Shown here piece by piece: positions 8,571-18,606 of a stretch of 51,082 nucleotides of DNA. Within the stretch, counting starts at the first letter, position 1. Every line of letters starts with the position of its first letter. The notes under the pieces are model-generated. The model did not search any database. It saw nothing but the letters and a program-made list of their open reading frames with translations, and was not told the origin of the DNA. The stretch is from contig JAUMYM010000007.1 of NCBI GenBank assembly GCA_030528645.1, positions 1 to 51,082 on the forward strand, given 5' to 3'. The stretch is from Erysipelotrichaceae bacterium. Its GTDB lineage: Bacteria; Bacillota_I; Bacilli_A; Erysipelotrichales; Erysipelotrichaceae. The position numbers were made by a program, and so were the translations under genes.

Positions 8571-8583
8571 AGGAGGATACCAG

Positions 8584-9285
8584 ATGAAATTACTTTACGA
8601 AGGAAAAGCAAAACAGATTTATACAACCGATGATCCAAATCAAATTATTATTCACTACAAAGATGATGCAACTGCTGGAAATGGTGTAAAAAAAGGAACT
8701 ATTGAAAATAAAGGTATTTTAAACAATAAAATATCAGCATTGATTTATACGTACTTGATGAAACATGGGGTTAAAACACATTTTATTAAAGAGTTAAATG
8801 AACGTGATCAATTGGCTTATAAAGTAGAAATCCTACCTCTTGAAGTCATTTGTCGAAATGTCATTGCAGGAAGTGCAGCTGCTCGTTATAAAATTCCGGA
8901 AGGAACAAAGATTGATCAGCCAATTTATGAAATTTGTTGGAAGAATGATGATTTAGGAGATCCTTTAATTGCGGATAACCATGCGATTGCTTTTAAATTA
9001 GCGACAAAAGAAGAGTTGGTTTATATTTATGAAGAAACAGATAAGATTAATAAATTACTTATTGAATTCTTTAAAACAATGGGGATTAACTTAATTGATT
9101 TTAAATTAGAGTTTGGACGACTAAAAGATGGACAAATCGTGTTAGCTGATGAAATATCACCGGATACATGTCGTCTATGGGATAGTCAAACAAATGAAAA
9201 GCTAGATAAAGATCGTTTCCGTAGAGATCTTGGTAATATTGAAGAAGCATATCATGAAATCTTAAAACGCTTGACCGGGAAATAA
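8584..9285 (+). CDS. purC: SAICAR synthetase
   Basis: A 233-residue ATP-dependent ligase joining CAIR and aspartate to give SAICAR in purine synthesis. Typical blocks are [11 protein letters not shown], the TAGNG loop, [13 protein letters not shown], and [14 protein letters not shown] near the C-terminus. The length is normal for the short bacterial form. AGGAGG lies just before ATG 8584. It is the first gene of purC-purF-purB under the guanine-type riboswitch. Other de novo purine genes (purE, K, L, Q, S, M, N, H, D) are not in this window. Confidence 0.97.
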   Translation: MKLLYEGKAKQIYTTDDPNQIIIHYKDDATAGNGVKKGTIENKGILNNKISALIYTYLMKHGVKTHFIKELNERDQLAYKVEILPLEVICRNVIAGSAAARYKIPEGTKIDQPIYEICWKNDDLGDPLIADNHAIAFKLATKEELVYIYEETDKINKLLIEFFKTMGINLIDFKLEFGRLKDGQIVLADEISPDTCRLWDSQTNEKLDKDRFRRDLGNIEEAYHEILKRLTGK

Positions 9286-9288
9286 TCC

Positions 9289-10698
9289 ATGTACAAGATT
9301 AAGGAGTATGATTTACCGGGTAAAATCAATGAAGAATGTGGTGTTTTTGGTGTCTATGATGTCGAAGATGCCAGTAGTATTACATATTACGGATTACACG
9401 CTTTACAACATCGTGGTCAAGAGGCTGCTGGTATTGCAAGTAGTGATGATGTACATATTCAATGTATAAAAGGTAAAGGATTGATACAAGAAGTCTTTAC
9501 AGCAGAAACTGTGAAAAAGTTAAACGGTATTTCTGCAGTTGGACATGTTCGTTATTCTTCAAAAGGTAATAATGAATTGGAAAATATTCAACCATTGATG
9601 GTACGAGCACATACCGGGCATTTTGCTGTGGTACATAATGGTCAGATTGTAAATGCCATGGAATTAAAAATTGCTTTAGAAAATACCGGTAGTATCTTTC
9701 AGGGAACTTCTGATTCTGAAATTTTAGTTCACTTAATACAGAAGCATTCCGGAAATATGGTTGCGAAGATTACCAAAGCATGTAATATGTTAGAGGGAGC
9801 TTTTGCGTTCATTATTCTAACAAAAGATTGTATGTTTGCTATACGTGATAAAAATGGACTTCGTCCACTTTCACTTGGTAAGATGAAAGATGGATATTGT
9901 ATTAGTAGTGAAACATGTGCTTTTGATGTGGTTGGCGCTCAGTTTATTCGTGATTTAAAACCGGGTGAGCTACTTAGAATTGATCATAAAGAAGTACAAT
10001 CGTTTCAATATACAACGATGACACAAAAGAAAATGTGTGCAATGGAATATGTTTATTTTGCTCGACCGGATAGTGTGATTGAAGGATTAAATGTACACAA
10101 TGCACGTAAAAAAGCTGGTAAATTGCTTGCTCAGATTGATGGCAAGGAACATGATGTATCCGGTGATATTGTAATTGGAGTTCCAGATTCTTCTCTTTCA
10201 GCAGCGATTGGTTATGCAGAGGAAAGCAAACTCCCTTATGAAATGGGGTTAATTAAAAATCGTTATATTGCTCGAACATTTATACAGCCTACACAAGCGC
10301 AACGTGAAAATGGGGTACGTATGAAATTAAGTGCAGTTTCCTCAATTGTCAATGGAAAAAGGATTATTTTAATTGATGATTCTATTGTACGAGGTACAAC
10401 AATTAAGCGTATTATAAAAATTTTAAAAGATGCCGGTGCAATTGAGATACATGTTCGCATTGCTTCAGCACCATTTGTCAGTCCGTGTTTTTACGGGGTG
10501 GATACAACAGATTATCATGAATTAATTGCACATAAGATGAGTGTTGAAGAGTTAAAAGAGTATATTCAAGCGGATAGCTTAAAATTTATTACTATTGAAC
10601 AAATGTATGAAATACATGGTAAAGATTTATGCCTAGCTTGTTTTAGTAAGCAATATCCAACCGAATTATTTCAACATCAAAAAGAAATAGAAGAATAG
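9289..10698 (+). CDS. purF: Amidophosphoribosyltransferase
   Basis: A 469-residue enzyme making phosphoribosylamine from PRPP and glutamine, the committed step of purine synthesis. The class II glutaminase cysteine is Cys17 in EECGVFG; the 16 residues before it would be removed as a propeptide, as in Bacillus. The PRPP-binding loop is [13 protein letters not shown]. Cysteines in MCAMEY, SPCFYG and LCLACF match the ligand positions of the oxygen-sensitive iron-sulfur form from B. subtilis. It starts 3 bases after purC with a poor ribosome site, so it probably depends on coupling to purC. Confidence 0.97.
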   Translation: MYKIKEYDLPGKINEECGVFGVYDVEDASSITYYGLHALQHRGQEAAGIASSDDVHIQCIKGKGLIQEVFTAETVKKLNGISAVGHVRYSSKGNNELENIQPLMVRAHTGHFAVVHNGQIVNAMELKIALENTGSIFQGTSDSEILVHLIQKHSGNMVAKITKACNMLEGAFAFIILTKDCMFAIRDKNGLRPLSLGKMKDGYCISSETCAFDVVGAQFIRDLKPGELLRIDHKEVQSFQYTTMTQKKMCAMEYVYFARPDSVIEGLNVHNARKKAGKLLAQIDGKEHDVSGDIVIGVPDSSLSAAIGYAEESKLPYEMGLIKNRYIARTFIQPTQAQRENGVRMKLSAVSSIVNGKRIILIDDSIVRGTTIKRIIKILKDAGAIEIHVRIASAPFVSPCFYGVDTTDYHELIAHKMSVEELKEYIQADSLKFITIEQMYEIHGKDLCLACFSKQYPTELFQHQKEIEE

Positions 10699-10706
10699 GA
10701 GTATGT

Positions 10707-12002
10707 ATGTTAAATCGTTATTCAAGGGAATGTATTAGAAATGTTTGGAGTGAAGAACATAAGTTTCAAGTATATCTAAATGTAGAATTACTTGCTTGTA
10801 AGGCATGGCAACAGTTGGGCTTAATTCCGGAAAAAGATATAGAAACGTTATATAAAAATGCTCGTTTTGATTTGAATCGTATTTATGAAATAGAACAAGA
10901 AACAAAACATGATGTTGTGGCATTTACTAGAGCGGTAAGTGAGACTTTAGAAGAAGAAAAAAAATGGATACATTATGGTTTAACAAGTACAGATGTTGTT
11001 GATACTGCATATGGATGTCTATATAAAGAAGCCAATGATATTTTACAAGAGGATTTATATGCGTTTATTGCTATTTTAAAAAGACAAGCCTTAAAGTATA
11101 AAGATACTCCATGTATGGGGAGAACGCATGGTGTACATGCAGAGATTACAACATTTGGATTAAAATTTGCGCTTTGGTATGATGAATTTCAACGTCATCT
11201 ACATCGCTTTGAACAAGCACGTACGATGATTGAAGTAGGTAAAATTAGTGGTGCTGTAGGGACATTTGCTAATACACCACCATTTGTTCAAGATTATGTG
11301 TGTAAGGAGCTAGGTATTCAATCTGCTAAAATTTCAACACAAGTTTTACAACGCGATCGTCATGCTCAATACTTTTCAACGTTAGCTTTGATTGCTTCAT
11401 CAATTGAAAAAATAGCGACTGAAATTCGTCACTTACAAAGAACAGAAGTCAGAGAAGTCGAAGAATATTTTAATAAAGGACAAAAAGGTTCAAGTGCAAT
11501 GCCACATAAACGCAACCCGATTGGTAGTGAAAATATGTGTGGATGTGCACGTGTTATGCGTGGATATATGATGTCAAGTTTTGATGATATCCCCTTATGG
11601 CATGAACGTGATATTTCTCATTCAAGTGTCGAACGTATTATTGCTCCTGATGCGACTGCTCTTTTAGATTATATGCTTACACGTTTTGCTAAAATACTAG
11701 ATACATTAACGGTTTTTGAAGATACGATGCATGATAATATTTATAAGACGTATGGAGTCATTTTTTCTCAACGTTTTATGTTAAAACTGGTAGAGAAAGG
11801 CTTATCAAGAGAACACGCTTATGATATTGTCCAACCAAATGCGATTCAATCTTGGCAAAATAAAGAAAGTTTTAAGACATTAATGCAAAATCATGAAGTA
11901 GTGAAAGAGATATTATCGCAAGAAGATATTGAAGATTGTTTTAATCTACAACATCATATAAAAAATGTGGATGAAATCTACAAACGAGTTGGCTTACTTT
12001 GA
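10707..12002 (+). CDS. purB: Adenylosuccinate lyase
   Basis: A 431-residue fumarase-superfamily enzyme that cleaves SAICAR to AICAR and adenylosuccinate to AMP, each with release of fumarate. The flexible signature loop is [11 protein letters not shown]. The helix blocks [11 protein letters not shown] and [15 protein letters not shown] carry catalytic histidines. TAGGAG precedes ATG 10707. It follows purF by 8 bases, so purC-F-B form one transcript. The product of PurC is one of its substrates, and PurA, encoded next door on the other strand, supplies the other. Confidence 0.97.
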   Translation: MLNRYSRECIRNVWSEEHKFQVYLNVELLACKAWQQLGLIPEKDIETLYKNARFDLNRIYEIEQETKHDVVAFTRAVSETLEEEKKWIHYGLTSTDVVDTAYGCLYKEANDILQEDLYAFIAILKRQALKYKDTPCMGRTHGVHAEITTFGLKFALWYDEFQRHLHRFEQARTMIEVGKISGAVGTFANTPPFVQDYVCKELGIQSAKISTQVLQRDRHAQYFSTLALIASSIEKIATEIRHLQRTEVREVEEYFNKGQKGSSAMPHKRNPIGSENMCGCARVMRGYMMSSFDDIPLWHERDISHSSVERIIAPDATALLDYMLTRFAKILDTLTVFEDTMHDNIYKTYGVIFSQRFMLKLVEKGLSREHAYDIVQPNAIQSWQNKESFKTLMQNHEVVKEILSQEDIEDCFNLQHHIKNVDEIYKRVGLL

Positions 12003-12244
12003 TTTATTATTTAAGCATTAATGTTTTAGCTTGTTTCTTAACTATTTATGATAAACTAGCAAGCAAACATCATTTACATCGAATACGAGAAACATCCTTG
12101 TTTTTTGTAGCGAGTTTGGGTGGGGCACTCTTAATGTATGCTAGCATGTTAATGATTCATCATAAAACACGTAAAAAGAAATTTATGATTATACTACCAA
12201 TGTTAGTAGTTATACATAGTATTGTATTCTATTTCCTTATATGA
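11999..12244 (+). CDS. DUF1294 family small membrane protein
   Basis: An 81-residue protein with three likely membrane helices. The family pattern is clear: a first segment ending [15 protein letters not shown], then [18 protein letters not shown], then the short HKTRKKKF block. The function of DUF1294 proteins is unknown. The only plausible start is TTG 11999, whose last two bases and the following A are the purB stop TGA. Translation is therefore coupled to purB. A bidirectional terminator begins at its stop codon. Confidence 0.75.
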   Translation: MIYYLSINVLACFLTIYDKLASKHHLHRIRETSLFFVASLGGALLMYASMLMIHHKTRKKKFMIILPMLVVIHSIVFYFLI

Positions 12245-12267
12245 AAAGCAACGATTACTCGTTGCTT

Positions 12268-12269
<2 letters not shown>
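12244..12269. terminator. Bidirectional terminator between purB operon and purA
   Basis: AAAAGCAACGA (12244-12254) pairs with TCGTTGCTTTT (12259-12269) around TTAC. It is symmetric and serves both converging transcripts; it touches both stop codons. Confidence 0.9.
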
Positions 12270-13587
<1,318 letters not shown>

Positions 13588-13627
13588 CATTTTATAACAA
13601 TTCCTTCATAATAAAAAAGTGAATTAG

Positions 13628-13656
13628 TTGATAAACCGTTTCATGTTCACTATAAT
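13628..13656 (+). promoter_or_regulatory. Promoter of mrp
   Basis: TTGATA (13628-13633), 17 bases and TATAAT (13651-13656) make a near-perfect sigma-A promoter. The start of transcription would be near 13663, only about 12 bases before ATG 13675, so the leader holds little more than the ribosome site AGAGGT. Confidence 0.75.
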
Positions 13657-13674
13657 TGAACAAGAGGTAAATAT

Positions 13675-14487
13675 ATGAGTGTAAATTGTAGTTCGAAACA
13701 AACATCTTGCTCATCAGGCAAGAAAGATTTATTATCAGCAGAAGCATTAAAAACAACAAAAATCAAAAAAATTATTGCGGTTTTAAGTGGTAAAGGTGGA
13801 GTAGGTAAGAGTATGGTTACTGCGCTTTTAGCTACAAGCTTTGCCAAAAAAGGATATAAAGTTGGAGTTATGGATGGAGATATTACCGGACCTTCGATTC
13901 CAAAAATATTAGGTATGGAAGGGGAATGTTATGGAAGTGAAGAAGGTATCTTACCTTTAGAAAGTAAACTTGGTATTAAGGCTGTTTCCATTAACTTTAT
14001 GTTGGATGATCCAGGACAACCCGTTCTTTGGAAAGGACCGATTATTGGTTCCATGGTAAAACAGTTTTATAGTGATGTTGTATGGAATGAATTAGACTAT
14101 TTATTCATCGATATGCCACCTGGAACAGGTGATGTAGCTTTAACTGTATTTCAATCCATTCCGGTAGATGGTGTTGTTGTTGTGACATCACCTCAGGATT
14201 TGGTTTCGATGATTGTTTCAAAAGCTTTAAATATGGCTAAGACTATGAATAAGCCGATCATTGGTTTAGTAGAAAATATGAGTTATGTAAAATGTCCTTG
14301 CTGTAATGAGAAAATACATATCTTTAATGAATCGAAAACATTACAAACAGCTCAAGAATTTAATGTTCCTTTCTTAGCGAGCTTACCACTTGATCCAAAA
14401 TTAGCACAAGCTGCTGATGCTGGAAAGTTAGAAGAGATGCAGGTAGAAGGTTTAGAAAAACTTATTTATGAAGTTGAACATTGTTAG
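13675..14487 (+). CDS. mrp: Mrp/NBP35 family iron-sulfur cluster carrier ATPase
   Basis: A 270-residue P-loop ATPase thought to hold and deliver iron-sulfur clusters to target proteins in the cytoplasm. The deviant Walker A motif is GKGGVGKS at about residues 39-46. DGDITGPSIP and FIDMPPGTGD are the other nucleotide-site marks. The cluster-binding CPCC lies in VENMSYVKCPCCNE. Extra cysteines near the N-terminus (CSSKQTSC) recall Nbp35-type proteins. It has its own promoter and shares its 3' end with the downstream nuclease gene. Confidence 0.92.
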   Translation: MSVNCSSKQTSCSSGKKDLLSAEALKTTKIKKIIAVLSGKGGVGKSMVTALLATSFAKKGYKVGVMDGDITGPSIPKILGMEGECYGSEEGILPLESKLGIKAVSINFMLDDPGQPVLWKGPIIGSMVKQFYSDVVWNELDYLFIDMPPGTGDVALTVFQSIPVDGVVVVTSPQDLVSMIVSKALNMAKTMNKPIIGLVENMSYVKCPCCNEKIHIFNESKTLQTAQEFNVPFLASLPLDPKLAQAADAGKLEEMQVEGLEKLIYEVEHC

Positions 14488-14929
14488 TTTCCTTTTAGCA
14501 ATCTTTATACTTGTAGGTTGTAGTCAAGTTAAGGATGATAAAATGTCGGTAGAATTGGTAAAATGTGTTGATGGAGATACCGCTTGGTTTAAGCTGGAAG
14601 ATGAAGTGATTAAAGCACGTTTTTTAGCGATTGATACTCCAGAAGTTGATAAAGAAGAATTTTATGCGAAGGAGGCTTTAGAGTATACTTGTAATTTATT
14701 ATCCAATAGTAATATAACACTTGAATATGATGAAAAAGGGGATTTTCAGGATAAATTTCATCGTCATTTAGTGTGGGTTTTTGTGGATGATACATTATTA
14801 CAAAGTCTTATTGTTGAACATGGTTATGGTAAGGTTGCATACGTCTATGAAGATTATAAATATATTAGTTTGTTAAATACTTTGCAAGCAAAAGCTAAGA
14901 AAAATCATGTTGGGATATGGCAGAAATAA
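14468..14929 (+). CDS. Thermonuclease-like (SNase) lipoprotein
   Basis: A 153-residue secreted nuclease of the staphylococcal nuclease family. The signal peptide ends in lipobox LVGC, so it should be membrane-tethered outside. Active-site elements match SNase: DGDT, then RFLAIDTPE (arginine and glutamate of the catalytic site) and DKFHRHLVWVF, where the second arginine lies. The last part KKNHVGIW is also typical. Expected activity is calcium-dependent cleavage of DNA or RNA. The first 20 bases overlap the end of mrp and no separate promoter is seen, so it is coupled to mrp. No good terminator follows. Confidence 0.85.
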   Translation: MKLNIVSFLLAIFILVGCSQVKDDKMSVELVKCVDGDTAWFKLEDEVIKARFLAIDTPEVDKEEFYAKEALEYTCNLLSNSNITLEYDEKGDFQDKFHRHLVWVFVDDTLLQSLIVEHGYGKVAYVYEDYKYISLLNTLQAKAKKNHVGIWQK

Positions 14930-14964
14930 AAGAGGAGATTTCATTTTAAATATCCAAAATATAT

Positions 14965-14998
14965 CTTATAAGTTATAATAAACCTATAAGCTTATAAG
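14965..14998 (+). promoter_or_regulatory. Promoter and candidate operator of the TetR operon
   Basis: Two copies of the palindrome CTTATAAG lie at 14965-14972 and 14991-14998, flanking TATAAT at 14974-14979. A second palindrome, TATAAGCTTATA (14985-14996), overlaps the right-hand copy. A dimeric repressor bound here would cover the -10 element, so autorepression by the TetR protein just downstream is likely. No strong -35 is seen. Confidence 0.6.
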
Positions 14999-15008
14999 AG
15001 GAAAAGAG

Positions 15009-15596
15009 ATGTCACCACAAGTAAAAATACAAAAAGAAGATATTTTAGAGGCTTCGTTATCTATATTACGTAAAGATGGGTTTGATGCATTAAATGCCAG
15101 AAGCATTGCCAAGGAATTGCAGTGTTCTACAAAACCTATTTTTCGCTATTATGAATCAATGAATGCATTAAAAGAAGATTTAAGTAGTTATGTGGATAAT
15201 TATTTTAGTCAATATTTATTAAATTATCCATATATCTATGAAAATCCTTTGATTAATGTAGGGTTGGCTTATGTGGATTTTGCATCGAAAGAAGCCAATG
15301 TGTTTCGTTTTATTTATCTTTCCGGATATCGTTCGTATGCTACCTTTATTGATTTTGTATTTAATAGTCAAGCTAAAAACTTTTTTGCAAATCTACTACA
15401 GCAGGTCGATCAACAACTTTCCTTTGAAGATGTAAAGAAGTTGTATTTACAATTATTAATATATGCTCATGGACTTGCTACGTTAGTGTCAAGTAATAAA
15501 ATGAAGTTTGAGCAAGAAACATTAGCGAGATTATTTGTAAATGCATATATTGCATTGAAGGATAATATTTCTAATTTACAAATTGATGTGATATAG
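15009..15596 (+). CDS. TetR/AcrR family transcriptional regulator
   Basis: A 195-residue repressor-type protein. The N-terminal helix-turn-helix is ILEASLSILRKDGFDALNARSIAKELQCSTKPIFRYYESMN in outline, the standard TetR DNA-binding layout (here residues about 11-52). The C-terminal ligand domain is not matched to a known ligand. It is the first gene of a three-gene unit with a HAD phosphatase and an MFS transporter, so it probably controls export or import by that transporter. Palindromes over its own promoter support autoregulation. GAGGAAAAGAG precedes ATG 15009. Confidence 0.88.
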   Translation: MSPQVKIQKEDILEASLSILRKDGFDALNARSIAKELQCSTKPIFRYYESMNALKEDLSSYVDNYFSQYLLNYPYIYENPLINVGLAYVDFASKEANVFRFIYLSGYRSYATFIDFVFNSQAKNFFANLLQQVDQQLSFEDVKKLYLQLLIYAHGLATLVSSNKMKFEQETLARLFVNAYIALKDNISNLQIDVI

Positions 15597-15604
15597 GAGG
15601 AAAT

Positions 15605-16318
15605 ATGAAAGCTGTATTATTTGATTTAGATGGTACTTTATTAAGTATGGATCAAGAAGAGTTTGTAAAGCGTTATTTTCATTTATTAACGGTAAAGTTT
15701 TCAAAAGAGTTTGATGCAAAAAGAATTATGCATGGTATGCAACAGGGTATTTATGCTATGGTGCATAACGATGGTCAATTTACTAATTGTGAAGTCTTTT
15801 GGGAAGCCTTTGTAGATGCTAGTGGTTATCAAAAAGAAGAAGTCGAAGACACCTTTTTAGACTTTTACAAAAAGGAGTTTGATGAAGTAAAAAATCACAC
15901 ATCGATTAATCATGTAGCGAATCAAATAGTACAATGGTTTAAAGATAAAGGTTATATGCTTATTTTAGCGACGAATCCATTATTTCCAAAAGAAGCAACA
16001 TTAAGAAGAATGCAATGGGCAAATCTGAAAGAAGAAGATTTTAATGAAATAACAACATACGAACAGTATCATTATTGTAAACCAAATATAAAATATTTTA
16101 AGGAAATTATCGATAAGTTTAAATTAAATCCTAAGGAATGTATTATGATTGGTAATGATGTGGATGAGGATTTAATTATTAAGGAATTAGGAGTTACTAC
16201 CTATATTGTAAAGGATCATGTCATTAATAAACATAATAAAGAAGTTAATGCAGATTTTTATGGTAGTTTAAAGGATTTATTGATGAAGTTAGAACATGGA
16301 GAGGTAGAAGATGTTTAA
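15605..16318 (+). CDS. HAD family hydrolase
   Basis: A 237-residue phosphatase-like protein. Motif I is FDLDGTLL (nucleophile Asp8, acid Asp10), motif II is the ATN threonine region, and motif IV is GNDVDEDL. The cap between motifs I and II is helical, a C1-type HAD. The substrate is not clear. AGGAGG lies before ATG 15605; it starts 8 bases after the TetR gene and overlaps the MFS gene by 8 bases, so it belongs to that operon. Confidence 0.85.
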   Translation: MKAVLFDLDGTLLSMDQEEFVKRYFHLLTVKFSKEFDAKRIMHGMQQGIYAMVHNDGQFTNCEVFWEAFVDASGYQKEEVEDTFLDFYKKEFDEVKNHTSINHVANQIVQWFKDKGYMLILATNPLFPKEATLRRMQWANLKEEDFNEITTYEQYHYCKPNIKYFKEIIDKFKLNPKECIMIGNDVDEDLIIKELGVTTYIVKDHVINKHNKEVNADFYGSLKDLLMKLEHGEVEDV

Positions 16319-17501
16319 AAAAATAAATTATCCTTTTTACCTTCTTCTTTTTATTTATGGTATTGAAGGTATTGCTGCAAACCTAGCACATCCTGTTACA
16401 CCAACCTTAATAAAACAATTATCTTTACCTAATTATATCTTTGGTTTAGCCTTTGCAATCATGCAAGTAGCCAATTTTTTGATGTCTCCATTTTGGGGGA
16501 GTTTAATCGAACGAATACAACCTAAAATCGTGTTGTTTATTGGATGTTTGGGTTATGCATTTGGTCAATATATCTTTTTGATAGCACAAGATCAAACGGT
16601 TTTACTAATTGGTCGTTTTGTTTCAGGATTCTTTGTAAGTGCAACCTTAATTACAGCGGTCTATTATTTAATTAAAATTACAGATCTTTCGCTACGTAAA
16701 TTACGACTTCCCATTTTAATTACATCATTTACGGTGATGGGAACCTTTGGTCAATTTATTGGTGGTATTTTAGGTAATCATGATTATCGTAAGCCTTTTT
16801 ACTTACAAATAGCGTTATTGATTTTTTGCGCATTTATGTTTTTGTTTTGTTTAAAAAATGTAGAATTAATTCAAGATCATACATCAATGTTATCCAAGAT
16901 AAATCCATTTCATAGTTTTAAGCAGATGTATCATCATCTAAATAAAGTGTTTATCTTACAATTTACATCAGTATTTCTTTTAACATTTGCATCTACAAGT
17001 ATTTCTCAAACCTTTGGATTTTATCTTGTTGATGCTTTGGGAGTATCTTCTTCAGTAAATGGTATTTCAAGAGGCATTGTTGGATTTTTAGCTATTTTAA
17101 TAAATAGCAGTATTACCATTAAAATGATTAAATCTAAAAATGTGGAAAAGAAAATAGCATACTTATTATGTGTAATTCTAGGTATTTTACTTTTATTAAG
17201 TAGAAATTATACAATTTATCATTTCTTTATAGTTAGTGTCATTTTAATTATGACTATGGATACGATGCTTGCTTCTTTGATTCAAGAGCGCACCAGTTTC
17301 TATAGCAAAGAAGATATACAAGGCATTACTACTGGCATGCATAATGCAATGAAGGCATTAGGCTCTATCATTGGGGCAACGGTTGCAGGATATTTGTATA
17401 ATGTACAAGCCATTTACCCATTTATGATGACGATTGGTCTATATTTTATGGCGTTTGTTATTTATATGTTATTAGGGAAAAGTGTACAACTTAATAAGTA
17501 A
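16311..17501 (+). CDS. Major facilitator superfamily transporter
   Basis: A 396-residue protein with about 12 predicted membrane helices. The MFS loop between helices 2 and 3 appears as SPFWGSLIERIQPK, followed by helix IVLFIGCLGYAFGQYIF. The second half repeats the fold, with GIVGFLAI and GIHNAMKALG-like GMHNAMKALGSIIGATVAGYLY. It most resembles drug or sugar efflux MFS proteins, but the substrate cannot be fixed. It is the last gene of the TetR-HAD-MFS unit and lacks an obvious terminator before the L21 leader promoter, which overlaps its stop codon region. Confidence 0.88.
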   Translation: MFKKINYPFYLLLFIYGIEGIAANLAHPVTPTLIKQLSLPNYIFGLAFAIMQVANFLMSPFWGSLIERIQPKIVLFIGCLGYAFGQYIFLIAQDQTVLLIGRFVSGFFVSATLITAVYYLIKITDLSLRKLRLPILITSFTVMGTFGQFIGGILGNHDYRKPFYLQIALLIFCAFMFLFCLKNVELIQDHTSMLSKINPFHSFKQMYHHLNKVFILQFTSVFLLTFASTSISQTFGFYLVDALGVSSSVNGISRGIVGFLAILINSSITIKMIKSKNVEKKIAYLLCVILGILLLLSRNYTIYHFFIVSVILIMTMDTMLASLIQERTSFYSKEDIQGITTGMHNAMKALGSIIGATVAGYLYNVQAIYPFMMTIGLYFMAFVIYMLLGKSVQLNK

Positions 17502-17505
17502 TGAA

Positions 17506-17534
17506 TTGCATTCTTGCTCAAGTTGTGCTAAAAT
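17506..17534 (+). promoter_or_regulatory. Promoter of the rplU operon
   Basis: TTGCAT (17506-17511), 17 bases and TAAAAT (17529-17534) preceded by TGC, an extended -10. Transcription would start near 17540, at the foot of the L21 leader hairpin. Confidence 0.7.
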
Positions 17535-17539
17535 ACATC

Positions 17540-17636
17540 TGTTGCAAGCACTTTGTGTTTTTTGCAACCGCTCAAGTAAGGTAATAAGTGCGTAAGCCAC
17601 CTTGATTTGGCGAGTCTAATTAAATAGAAAAAGGAG
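17540..17636 (+). ncRNA. Ribosomal protein L21 leader RNA
   Basis: The leader before rplU holds a long hairpin in which GTTGCAA (17541-17547) pairs with TTGCAAC (17562-17568), with GCAC/GTGT nested inside. It is followed by CTCAAGTAAGG and a second set of paired bases around GTAAGCCACCTTGATTTGGC. Position and shape match the L21 leader family of Firmicutes, thought to bind L21 and repress its own operon. A covariance-model search (RF00559) would settle it. Confidence 0.7.
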
Positions 17637-17645
17637 GTGCGATGC

Positions 17646-17957
17646 ATGTACGCAGTAATCGAAACAGGTGGAAAACAATTACGTGTTGAAAAGGGACAAG
17701 AAATCTTTGTTGAAAAACTAGATGTTGAAGTAGGAACAGAAGTTGAGTTTGATAAAGTTGTATTAGTTTCTGATGCTACAACAAAAATTGGTACACCATA
17801 TGTTGAAGGTGCTAAAGTAACTTGTAAGGTTGAAAAGCAAGGTAAAGCGAAGAAAATCTTAATCTTCAAATACAAAGCTAAAAAAGGTTCTACACGTCGT
17901 AAACAAGGACATAGACAACCATATACAAAGTTAACAGTTACTTCAATTAATGCTTAA
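17646..17957 (+). CDS. rplU: Ribosomal protein L21
   Basis: A 103-residue 50S protein binding 23S rRNA. It begins [11 protein letters not shown] and ends in the usual block [11 protein letters not shown]. The frame is open to a GTG at 17637, but AAGGAGGT (17631-17638) and homologue length fix ATG 17646. It is first in rplU-prp-rpmA-obgE and is probably controlled by the leader RNA. Confidence 0.97.
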   Translation: MYAVIETGGKQLRVEKGQEIFVEKLDVEVGTEVEFDKVVLVSDATTKIGTPYVEGAKVTCKVEKQGKAKKILIFKYKAKKGSTRRKQGHRQPYTKLTVTSINA

Positions 17958-17959
17958 TT

Positions 17960-18274
17960 ATGATTGATGTAGAAATTAAGTCTTGTCAAGGCAGAATCAA
18001 AGAAATAATGGTTAAGGGACATGCCAACTATGCACGAAAGAATGAAGATGTCGTTTGTGCAGGGGTTAGCTCAATTATTTTTGGTTTATTTAATGCATTG
18101 GATATTTATCAAATGCCAGTGAAAATGATTAAAACAAAAGAAGAAATGAACTGTATTGTTCAAGATCTTGACCATGTTACATTACAAACAATTTTAAATG
18201 TTGGTGTTATCCAACTGAAAACAATACAAGAAGTATATTCTGAATATATCAGAATTAGAAATATGGAGGTATGA
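17960..18274 (+). CDS. prp: Ribosomal-processing cysteine protease Prp
   Basis: A 104-residue protease that trims the N-terminal extension from ribosomal protein L27 in Firmicutes. The catalytic pair is visible as KGHANYA (His) and DVVCAGVSS (Cys), spaced as in Staphylococcus Prp. It sits between rplU and rpmA, the conserved place. The downstream L27 carries the expected cleavage site, which supports the role. It starts 2 bases after rplU. Confidence 0.95.
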   Translation: MIDVEIKSCQGRIKEIMVKGHANYARKNEDVVCAGVSSIIFGLFNALDIYQMPVKMIKTKEEMNCIVQDLDHVTLQTILNVGVIQLKTIQEVYSEYIRIRNMEV

Positions 18275-18277
18275 AGT

Positions 18278-18562
18278 ATGAAGTTTAGATTAGACATTCA
18301 ATTTTTCGCTTCTAAAAAAGGGGTAGGTTCGACAAAAAATGGTCGTGACTCTCACTCAAAGCGATTAGGTTCTAAAAGAGCAGATGGAGAATTTGCGACA
18401 GCTGGTTCAATTTTATACCGTCAACGTGGAACTAAAATGCATCCTGGTACTAATGTTGGTCGTGGTGGGGATGATACTTTATTTGCATTAATTGATGGCA
18501 TTGTTAAGTTTGAACGTTTAGGAAAAGATAAGAAAAAAGTTTCTGTTTATCCAGCAGCATAA
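18278..18562 (+). CDS. rpmA: Ribosomal protein L27 with cleavable extension
   Basis: A 94-residue 50S protein near the peptidyl transferase centre. The N-terminal [11 protein letters not shown] precedes [14 protein letters not shown]; cleavage after the FFA block by Prp would expose the mature lysine-rich tail. [15 protein letters not shown] is the family signature. It begins 3 bases after prp. A hairpin follows the stop codon. Confidence 0.97.
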   Translation: MKFRLDIQFFASKKGVGSTKNGRDSHSKRLGSKRADGEFATAGSILYRQRGTKMHPGTNVGRGGDDTLFALIDGIVKFERLGKDKKKVSVYPAA

Positions 18563-18564
18563 TG

Positions 18565-18586
18565 AAATCCCCAAAAGGGGATTTTT
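18565..18586 (+). terminator. Terminator or attenuator between rpmA and obgE
   Basis: AAATCCCC (18565-18572) pairs with GGGGATTT (18577-18584) around AAAA, followed by a T-run. It ends the ribosomal protein genes, with obgE just beyond, so it probably lets part of the transcripts through. Confidence 0.75.
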
Positions 18587-18606
18587 ATATAGAAAGGAGG
18601 TATTGT

